DNA of 11,596 nt, taken from contig CAAGFF010000281.1 of NCBI GenBank assembly GCA_900769055.1, positions 1 to 11,596 of the forward strand, given 5' to 3'. Within the stretch, counting starts at the first letter, position 1. Every line of letters begins with the position of its first letter. The position numbers were made by a program, and so were the translations under genes. The stretch is from an uncultured Prevotella sp. (GTDB taxonomy: Bacteria; Bacteroidota; Bacteroidia; Bacteroidales; Bacteroidaceae). The notes below the pieces were generated by a model. That model was given only the letters and a program-made list of their open reading frames with translations. It was not told the origin of the DNA and made no database searches. Of this stretch, positions 6,483-11,596 are shown piece after piece.

Positions 6483-8816
6483 CTACAGATGGCATGTAAG
6501 CCCAACACGGAACTCAAAAGTGCTGGCATGGACATCGGGGTGGCTGTGGTAGTGGGTGTCACGAATGAAATAGCTGCTGGAGGCGTTGATGCTCATGGAG
6601 CCCTTGACATCAAATTCCCATATAGGATTGATGACCAACAGTCCAGCGTTGCCCTTGTCGCCCTGAGCGTTGAGGAACAGAGGGTCGGTATTGGCAAGGT
6701 CCTTGTGCTCGTAGCCCTTCCAGGTAAAAATGCGGTAATAGTCGGACTTGAGGATGAAACGTCCGAAGCGCCTGAACTCCATGTGGGTCTTGGTCTTGAG
6801 CGAGAAGCCAGAACCCATGTTGTAGTCACGGTCAATAACGTTATAGTAGTCGCTCTTGGTTCCGCCAAGGAGTATTCCGCTCAGGAAGACACGCTGCTCC
6901 AGCCGCGTGAGTGCTCCCGTCTGTGGGAAACGCATCATAATTCCAGGGCCGAACGAGGCCGCCTCGGATATGCGGTAGGGTGTCTGGCTGCTACCGTCCT
7001 TGACCGGTTTGGAGTCGTAATAGTTGAAATGCTGATAGATGCCGAACTCCACATCGAGCTTGCGCTCGGAGAAGACCGGCGCGCTCCAAATCCTACCCAT
7101 AAGGTGAAGGGCGTTGATGAGTGGCTGGTTTGCCGACATACCAATCTTCACGTCGGCAGAGAAATAGTCGTAGGGCTTGTTCTCCCGCTCGTTGAACGGG
7201 TCGCCATACTCAAGATATATTCCTACGTATGGATTCCATTCGCCACGGAACATGGAGCCGTCATCGGCAAGGTATCTTGCTCCAGCGGTAACAGAGAAGT
7301 CGATGGGAAAACGCCTGTAATCATGGTATGGCTCGGCACCGGGGCGTACTCTCCACGCCTCGCCACGGCATATACGGTTGAGACCACGCATGGGATTGAC
7401 GGCTGTAGCGGCAAACTCACGAAGAAATCGGCGAAAACCGCGGGTGCGGTCGTTGAGAATGACGTTGCTGACACGATGGGTAATCTCTCCTATGCAGATA
7501 CCGCCAAAGGTGGTGGCCATGAGGTCGTTGATGGCAGGCGGCTCTATCTCGCCACAGAACTCCCACATAAGGGAGCCACCAAGGGCGTACGGGGCTGACT
7601 CCCAGAAGGTGAGTCCGTTGCTGCGGGCGGCATTATAGTAGAGGTTGCCATGATAAGGATGGGCAAACAGATTGGTGGAGAACTGGTCGTTGTCCCACAC
7701 AAAACCGTTTTGGAAATTCTTGTGTATGGTATGCATGTTGACCTCGGCAAACTCCTCGTCCAAGACGAAGCGGTCGAAGCAATGGACAAGGACATTGATG
7801 CCTGCGGCCTGAAGGGCTGCTATCCACGGATGCTTGGAGGGGTTGTCATCATAGCAAGTGGCCCCTACCCCATCATCAAGATTTTTTGTCTCAGGCAATT
7901 GAGCAGAGCCGCTTCTGTGGTATCTAACGGTTAGACCCATCTGGGCTATCAGCCCATCCTTATAATGCCGGTTATGGGCGTAATAGCGCGTGTTGCCATA
8001 GCCAACGGAGCCATAGAGTCCGAGGTAGCGGTTGAGCTGATAGTCGGCATTCAGATGTGCCTGAAGGGAATAGAGACGCTCAGGCTTGTCGGCCTCGTCA
8101 CGGAAGGTCTCTATATGATAGTAGCCAACATCGCCACTCAACGACAAGCGGGGCGTGACGTTGAAATACTGGCCCAAACGGTAGAACACGGAACCAGAGA
8201 ACTTGGAATCGAGTCCCATATAATGGCTTCCCACACCTATCATATTATATGTTGAGCGGTTGCGGAAACGTAGTGCGCCATTAATCTTCGAGCCTGTGCC
8301 GACAAAGGCCATATAGTCGATGCGGGTCTTGGGATTGATATTGACAAGTCCTATCTTATGGGCTATGGTGTCGCGGGTGTAGTTTACAAGTCCCACCTGC
8401 ACGCCACGCGGATGGCTCTGGGCAACATTGATGAGTCCTATCTGCGACCCGTTGAGCGTGTCGGCATAGTTGTAGGCTGCTATCTGCAAGCCACGCATGT
8501 AGGAAGCGGAGACGTTGGCCGCACCAGCTATCTGGAGGCCCCTGTCCACTCCGGAGCTGATGTTGGTGATTCCACTAAATTGTATACCGTTCAGACGGTT
8601 GTTAATATTGGATATGGCTCCTATCGACAATCCCTTCTGCTTGGTCACGCCATTGATAAGGCCGATATTGAATACACTCTCGATGGTGGTGTCGGGCATA
8701 ACACGGAAATCTCCGAATGTTATCGGCATGGCATAAAGCTGACGCGACTCCTGGGCCAACGAGGCACACGGAAGGAATAATGTCAACACGAAAGATAGCA
8801 AACCCTTATGTCTCAT
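6483..8816 (-). CDS. Outer-membrane protein: Asn-ladder repeats, barrel-like region, DUF3943
   Basis: A predicted exported outer-membrane protein of 777 residues, function unknown. I chose the start at 8816 because it gives a compact signal peptide (MRHKGLLSF..., cleavage near ASLA-QES, residue 21) and because the upstream ATG at 8846 lies inside the promoter -7 element. There is no lipobox. Numbered from this start: residues about 50-160 are short repeats of about 15 residues, G-hydrophobic-Q-hydrophobic-x-G-hydrophobic-x-N, with an Asn recurring at 55, 70, 85, 101, 116, 130, 145 and 159. These recall the LA_2272 surface-protein repeats. Residues 190-300 show alternating aromatic strands typical of a beta-barrel. 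From about 310 on is DUF3943, with HPYHG (386-390), NAARSNG (395-401), WEF (418-420) and GGICIGEITHR (438-448), then further strands ending in L-T-C-H-L. Its promoter lies directly upstream. The DUF3943 call is firm; the solenoid interpretation is inference. Confidence 0.85.
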   Translation of the reverse strand: MRHKGLLSFVLTLFLPCASLAQESRQLYAMPITFGDFRVMPDTTIESVFNIGLINGVTKQKGLSIGAISNINNRLNGIQFSGITNISSGVDRGLQIAGAANVSASYMRGLQIAAYNYADTLNGSQIGLINVAQSHPRGVQVGLVNYTRDTIAHKIGLVNINPKTRIDYMAFVGTGSKINGALRFRNRSTYNMIGVGSHYMGLDSKFSGSVFYRLGQYFNVTPRLSLSGDVGYYHIETFRDEADKPERLYSLQAHLNADYQLNRYLGLYGSVGYGNTRYYAHNRHYKDGLIAQMGLTVRYHRSGSAQLPETKNLDDGVGATCYDDNPSKHPWIAALQAAGINVLVHCFDRFVLDEEFAEVNMHTIHKNFQNGFVWDNDQFSTNLFAHPYHGNLYYNAARSNGLTFWESAPYALGGSLMWEFCGEIEPPAINDLMATTFGGICIGEITHRVSNVILNDRTRGFRRFLREFAATAVNPMRGLNRICRGEAWRVRPGAEPYHDYRRFPIDFSVTAGARYLADDGSMFRGEWNPYVGIYLEYGDPFNERENKPYDYFSADVKIGMSANQPLINALHLMGRIWSAPVFSERKLDVEFGIYQHFNYYDSKPVKDGSSQTPYRISEAASFGPGIMMRFPQTGALTRLEQRVFLSGILLGGTKSDYYNVIDRDYNMGSGFSLKTKTHMEFRRFGRFILKSDYYRIFTWKGYEHKDLANTDPLFLNAQGDKGNAGLLVINPIWEFDVKGSMSINASSSYFIRDTHYHSHPDVHASTFEFRVGLTCHL

Positions 8817-8843
8817 ACTGCTCACTAATAAATATTCTTTCTG

Positions 8844-8874
8844 CAAACTTACAATAAATCTATGGATTAAACAA
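8844..8874 (-). promoter_or_regulatory. Bacteroidetes-type promoter for the DUF3943 gene
   Basis: On the minus strand the -7 element TAAGTTTG lies at 8844-8851, an exact match to TAnnTTTG. TTG at 8872-8874 lies 20 bp upstream, within TTGTTG at 8872-8877. Predicted transcription starts near 8838, about 20 nt before the ATG at 8816. This rules against the ATG at 8846 as the start, since it would lie upstream of the mRNA 5' end. Confidence 0.72.
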
Positions 8875-8898
8875 CAAAAAGGGGATAATATTTTGTGG

Positions 8899-8979
8899 AG
8901 TTGACAAGTTGACGAGTTGACGAGTTGATAGTTTCAAGTTTATAGTTTTAAGTTTATAGTTTTAAGTTGACGAGTGGAC
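8899..8979. repeat. Tandem tract of agttgacg / gtttata / gttttaa words
   Basis: Four 8-bp units (agttgaca, agttgacg twice, agttgata) at 8899-8930 are followed by five 7-bp units (gtttcaa, gtttata, gttttaa, gtttata, gttttaa) at 8931-8965, then gttgacg and agtggaca at 8966-8979. The pair gtttatagttttaa is therefore repeated exactly. The tract begins about 22 bp beyond the -33 element of the DUF3943 promoter and ends 15 bp before the terminator hairpin. No gene is seen in the 8852-9080 interval. A further degenerate pair (gtggatgg, gctgatgg) lies at about 9035-9050. Confidence 0.9.
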
Positions 8980-8994
8980 ATGTAGAAGATAGCA

Positions 8995-9026
8995 ACGGCT
9001 CCTGCAAACAATGTTGCAGGAGCCGT
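8995..9026 (-). terminator. Hairpin terminator after the iron-sulfur subunit gene
   Basis: A perfect 13-bp stem (8995-9007 with 9014-9026, acggctcctgcaa and its inverse) encloses a 6-base loop. It starts 54 bp after the stop codon of sdhB on the minus strand and is followed by a moderately T-rich stretch (ttgctatcttc). It is the only strong hairpin in this spacer and sits between the end of one transcription unit and the promoter of the next. Confidence 0.8.
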
Positions 9027-9080
9027 ATGATAGGTGGATGGGCTGATGGATGCCCAACCATTTTTCGGGTCAAAAACTGA

Positions 9081-9839
9081 TTAGTCTGCCAACTTAGCCT
9101 TCAGGAACTCACGGTTGAGACGTGCGATGTTGGCGATGCTCTCATTCTTAGGACAAACAGCCTCGCAGGCACGGGTGTTGGTACAGTTGCCGAAGCCCAA
9201 CTCGTCCATCTTGGCAATCATAGCCTTGGCACGCTTGGCAGCCTCTGGACGGCCCTGTGGAAGGAGTGCCAGCTGGCTAACCTTAGAGCTTACGAAGAGC
9301 ATGGCTGAGCCATTCTTGCAGGCTGCCACACATGCTCCGCAACCGATACATGTTGCGCAGTCCATAGCTTCGTCGGCATTCTCCTTAGGAATAAGGATGG
9401 CGTTGGCATCCTGAGCCTGACCGGTACGGATGCTTGTGTAACCACCAGCCTGGATAATCTTGTCGAAGGCCGAGCGGTCTACCATGCAGTCCTTGATGAT
9501 TGGGAAACCAGCTGAACGCCATGGCTCCACGGTGATGGTATCGCCATCGTTGAAGCGACGCATGTAGAGCTGGCATGTGGTAGCGCCACTCTCGGTCTTC
9601 CCATGAGGAGTACCGTTGATGTAGAGCGAGCACATACCGCAGATACCCTCACGGCAGTCGTGGTCGAAAACAAAAGGTTCTTCACCTTCCTCGATAAGCT
9701 CCTCGTTGAGGATGTCAAGCATCTCCAGGAACGAGGTATCATCGGGAATATTCTTCATCTCTCGTGTGTCAAAATGGCCTTCTGCATTAGGACCATCCTG
9801 CTTCCAATACTTTAATGTGAAAGAAATATTTTTAGACAT
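9081..9839 (-). CDS. sdhB: Succinate dehydrogenase/fumarate reductase iron-sulfur subunit
   Basis: The electron-transfer subunit linking the flavoprotein to the membrane cytochrome b in succinate:quinone oxidoreductase or fumarate reductase. It is 252 residues, the usual length. The N-terminal ferredoxin domain binds [2Fe-2S] with Cys62, Cys67, Cys70 (CREGICGMC) and Cys89. The C-terminal domain has CIGCGACVAAC (164-174) and CTNTRACEAVCP (219-230). By the family pattern Cys164, Cys167, Cys170 and Cys229 bind [4Fe-4S], and Cys174, Cys219 and Cys225 bind [3Fe-4S]. All ligands are present. In Bacteroides the same complex runs mainly as fumarate reductase for anaerobic succinate formation (frdB is the equivalent name); direction cannot be read from sequence. 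It lies 14 bp downstream of the four-helix-bundle gene rather than directly after the flavoprotein gene, and no promoter of its own was seen. A hairpin terminator follows. Confidence 0.96.
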   Translation of the reverse strand: MSKNISFTLKYWKQDGPNAEGHFDTREMKNIPDDTSFLEMLDILNEELIEEGEEPFVFDHDCREGICGMCSLYINGTPHGKTESGATTCQLYMRRFNDGDTITVEPWRSAGFPIIKDCMVDRSAFDKIIQAGGYTSIRTGQAQDANAILIPKENADEAMDCATCIGCGACVAACKNGSAMLFVSSKVSQLALLPQGRPEAAKRAKAMIAKMDELGFGNCTNTRACEAVCPKNESIANIARLNREFLKAKLAD

Positions 9840-9853
9840 ATTATTTTTAGGTC

Positions 9854-10252
9854 TTATGGTTGTGAGGTGTCAGGTTGTGAGGTGAAATTAGCATCGGCGG
9901 CAAGAGTACGTTTATATATTAGAGAAGAAAGCATCTTGTTCACTTCACTGTTTAGTTCGATGATCATGTCCGCATCATCATCTGATATATATCCAAACTC
10001 ATGTGACAGCAGCAGTTGAGTTTCCAATTCATTGGACAAGCCTAAGGAATTGTAAAGGAAATGCACCAAATCGCGGTTGCTTCCTCTGCCATATCCTTCT
10101 GCAATGTTTGATGGTATTGATACTACGCATCTTCGCATTTGGCTGACAAGACCGTAATTTTCAGTATTAGGAAAAGAACATGTCACGGCATAGACTTCCT
10201 TTGCAAGCATCATTGCCTTCTGCCAGACTGTTAAATTCTTATACGGTCCCAT
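9854..10252 (-). CDS. Four-helix-bundle protein (23S rRNA intervening-sequence family)
   Basis: A 132-residue protein of the TIGR02436/S23 four-helix-bundle family, whose members were first found in intervening sequences of bacterial 23S rRNA genes and are related to the Avd accessory protein of diversity-generating retroelements. Hallmarks are NLTVWQKAM (6-14), the block FPNTENYGLVSQMRRCVVSI (27-46) followed by PSNIAEGYGRGS (47-58), and ELETQLLLS (75-83). The molecular function of free-standing members is unknown. The fold ends near residue 114. The remaining tail, with TSQP twice, is translated from a repeat tract. The gene looks more AT-rich than its neighbours and lies between the two succinate dehydrogenase genes (57 bp after the first by start codon, 14 bp before the second), flanked by inverted repeats. 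It is in the same orientation and has no visible promoter, so it is likely carried on the operon mRNA. Acquisition by insertion is inference. Confidence 0.92.
   Translation of the reverse strand: MGPYKNLTVWQKAMMLAKEVYAVTCSFPNTENYGLVSQMRRCVVSIPSNIAEGYGRGSNRDLVHFLYNSLGLSNELETQLLLSHEFGYISDDDADMIIELNSEVNKMLSSLIYKRTLAADANFTSQPDTSQP
9858..9884. repeat. Left flank tract of the four-helix-bundle gene
   Basis: The 12-mer ggttgtgaggtg occurs exactly twice (9858-9869 and 9873-9884), 15 bp apart with tca between. The tract encodes the last residues of the four-helix-bundle protein. Bases 9870-9883 form an inverted pair with 10293-10306 on the other side of the gene, with one mismatch in 14. Confidence 0.85.
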
Positions 10253-10269
10253 AACTCAAAACATTTGTC

Positions 10270-10306
10270 ACCTTATAACCTCTAACCTTATAACCTCATA
10301 ACCTGA
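10270..10306. repeat. Right flank tract of the four-helix-bundle gene
   Basis: The unit accttataacctc occurs at 10270-10282 and 10285-10297, again with a 15-bp period, followed by a partial third unit to 10306. The tract fills almost the whole spacer between the flavoprotein stop codon (10311-10313) and the four-helix-bundle start codon. It is in the opposite orientation to the left flank tract and includes the right arm (10293-10306) of the 14-bp inverted repeat. Confidence 0.85.
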
Positions 10307-10310
10307 GTTA

Positions 10311-11596
10311 TTAATTCTTATAATTACGTGTCTGTACCTTTATAGCCTCATACTCAAGAGGTTCCTTGATGAGTTCAGGAGCCTTGGCATCGTCGCCCTG
10401 GTATTCCCAGCAGCCAACATAGAAGAAGTTAGCATCGTCACGCTTAGCCTCACCCTCTTCTGTCTGGTGCTCCTCACGGAAGTGACCACCACAGCTCTCC
10501 TCACGATGGAGTGCGTCGTAGGCGATAAGCTCACCCATGAGGATGAAGTCACGCAGGTGGATGGCCTTGTCAAGCTCTACGTTGAGACCTTCCTTCTTTC
10601 CTGGAACGAACAGGTTGGTGTCGAACTCCTTACGCAGGTCCTTGAGCATCTTCAGACCTTCCTCAAGACCAGCCTTGGTACGTCCCATACCAACATGCTC
10701 CCACATGATATGGCCAAGCTCCTTGTGGATAGAGTCTACGGAACGCTTGCCCTGTATGCCCATCAGGCGGTCGATTTCCTTCTGTACGTTTTCCTCTGCC
10801 TCAGCAAACTCAGGCAGGTCAACAGAGAGGCGTGGCCAGAGGCTCTGGTCGGCAAGATAGTTCTGGATAGTATATGGAAGCACGAAGTAACCATCGGCAA
10901 GACCCTGCATGAGGGCAGAAGCACCAAGACGGTTGGCTCCGTGGTCAGAGAAGTTGCACTCTCCGATGGCGAACAGACCTGGGATGGTGGTCATAAGCTC
11001 GTAGTCTACCCAGATACCACCCATGGTGTAGTGGATAGCGGGGAAGATCATCATCGGGTTGTAATACTTCACGCCGTTGATTTCCTTTGCAAACTCGCCA
11101 GGATTAACGTCGGTAATCTCCTCATACATATCGAAGAGGTTGCCGTAACGCTGCAAAATCTGGTCGATGCCGAGACGGTTGATAGACTCAGAGAAGTCGA
11201 GGAACACGGCAAGACCTGTGTTGTTTACGCCATAGCCCTTGTCGCAACGCTCCTTGGCTGCACGAGAGGCAACGTCACGGGGAACAAGGTTACCGAAAGC
11301 TGGATAACGGCGCTCCAGATAGTAGTCGCGGTCTTCCTCTGGGATATCGCTACCCTTGATTTCACCAGCCTGGAGTCTCTTGGCATCCTCAATCTTCTTC
11401 GGAACCCAGATACGTCCGTCATTACGCAGAGACTCAGACATAAGGGTGAGCTTCGACTGCTTGTCGCCATGAACAGGAATACATGTCGGGTGAATCTGAA
11501 CGTATGATGGATTAGCAAAGTAAGCACCCTTGCGGTAGCACTGGATGGCAGCTGTACAGTTGCATCCCATGGCGTTGGTAGAGAGGAAGTATGTGT
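10311..11596 (-). CDS. sdhA: Succinate dehydrogenase/fumarate reductase flavoprotein subunit, 5' end cut by window
   Basis: The C-terminal 427 residues of the FAD-bearing catalytic subunit. The frame stays open to the window edge, and the first internal Met (11568-11570) is not the start, since family-like residues (YFLSTNA) precede it. About 220 N-terminal residues, with the dinucleotide fold and the FAD-linking His, lie outside. Counting from that Met: HPT with His27, the B-type signature SESLRNDGRIWVP (45-57), PRDVASRA with Arg98 (the likely proton-transfer Arg), HYTMGG with His180, GLFAIGE ending at Glu204 (FAD contact), and GANRLGASAL with Arg214 (substrate carboxylate). The C-terminal helical domain then follows. 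Active-site residues visible here are intact. Oxidises succinate or reduces fumarate on the cytoplasmic face, passing electrons to the iron-sulfur subunit. The cytochrome b gene is expected upstream, outside the window. Confidence 0.95.
   Translation of the reverse strand, partial: TYFLSTNAMGCNCTAAIQCYRKGAYFANPSYVQIHPTCIPVHGDKQSKLTLMSESLRNDGRIWVPKKIEDAKRLQAGEIKGSDIPEEDRDYYLERRYPAFGNLVPRDVASRAAKERCDKGYGVNNTGLAVFLDFSESINRLGIDQILQRYGNLFDMYEEITDVNPGEFAKEINGVKYYNPMMIFPAIHYTMGGIWVDYELMTTIPGLFAIGECNFSDHGANRLGASALMQGLADGYFVLPYTIQNYLADQSLWPRLSVDLPEFAEAEENVQKEIDRLMGIQGKRSVDSIHKELGHIMWEHVGMGRTKAGLEEGLKMLKDLRKEFDTNLFVPGKKEGLNVELDKAIHLRDFILMGELIAYDALHREESCGGHFREEHQTEEGEAKRDDANFFYVGCWEYQGDDAKAPELIKEPLEYEAIKVQTRNYKN

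Noticed and set aside
6429..7598. Long plus-strand open frame opposite the DUF3943 gene
   Set aside because: The minus strand encodes the clear DUF3943 signature and signal peptide. The plus-strand translation shows no family features.
6483..8816. Lipoprotein signal in the DUF3943 protein
   Set aside because: The Cys in LFLPCASLA does not follow a lipobox (L-S/A-G/A-C). A standard signal peptidase I site fits better.
9357..9359. Extra Cys161 in the iron-sulfur subunit as an unusual cluster ligand
   Set aside because: All seven expected ligands of the two C-terminal clusters are already present, and Cys at this place appears ordinary for Bacteroidetes members.
9845..10320. Target-site duplication around the four-helix-bundle cassette
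   Set aside because: Only a short tctta is shared outside the two flanks, and its positions do not match the tract borders, so it is not evidence of transposition.
10467..11507. Long plus-strand open frame opposite sdhA
   Set aside because: The flavoprotein active-site motifs are on the minus strand; the antisense translation is unrecognisable.

Overview
The window looks like chromosomal DNA from a Bacteroidales bacterium, most likely Prevotella or a close relative. The grounds are: the protein families (B-type succinate dehydrogenase/fumarate reductase, a ParE with Bacteroidetes-like sequence, a DUF3943 outer-membrane protein, a THUMP-like methyltransferase with a DPARRD motif); no Shine-Dalgarno sequences before the starts; and two promoters matching the Bacteroidetes form TTG-N20-TAnnTTTG. 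The genus is an inference from family resemblance. All eight genes I support lie on the minus strand. The long plus-strand reading frames are antisense shadows of these genes.

Layout in the direction of transcription, from high to low coordinates. (1) 11596-9081: the 3' two thirds of the succinate dehydrogenase/fumarate reductase flavoprotein gene, a small four-helix-bundle (23S rRNA intervening-sequence-like) gene, then the iron-sulfur subunit gene. This block ends in a perfect 13-bp hairpin terminator at 8995-9026. (2) 8874-5247: a promoter, a large outer-membrane protein (Asn-ladder repeats, a barrel-like region, DUF3943), and 24 bp later a THUMP-like SAM methyltransferase. (3) 5183-153: a promoter, a roughly 100-nt leader with two hairpins, a GNAT-like protein of unknown substrate, parE 44 bp later, and an S41 C-terminal processing protease after a 117-bp repeat-bearing spacer. 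No intergenic stretch exceeds about 265 bp.

The housekeeping content is conventional: fumarate/succinate respiration, topoisomerase IV and an envelope protease. The unusual material is between and at the ends of genes. Most larger spacers hold a tandem tract of short words (7-9 bp, or about 15 bp), with a different word in each place. The four-helix-bundle gene sits exactly between the two succinate dehydrogenase genes. It is flanked by such tracts in opposite orientation, including a 14-bp inverted repeat matching at 13 of 14 positions. This looks like a small insertion cassette, or an intervening sequence in an mRNA comparable to those known in 23S rRNA. Two genes (parE and the four-helix-bundle gene) take their last codons from repeat DNA. 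These are the places most worth a second look.
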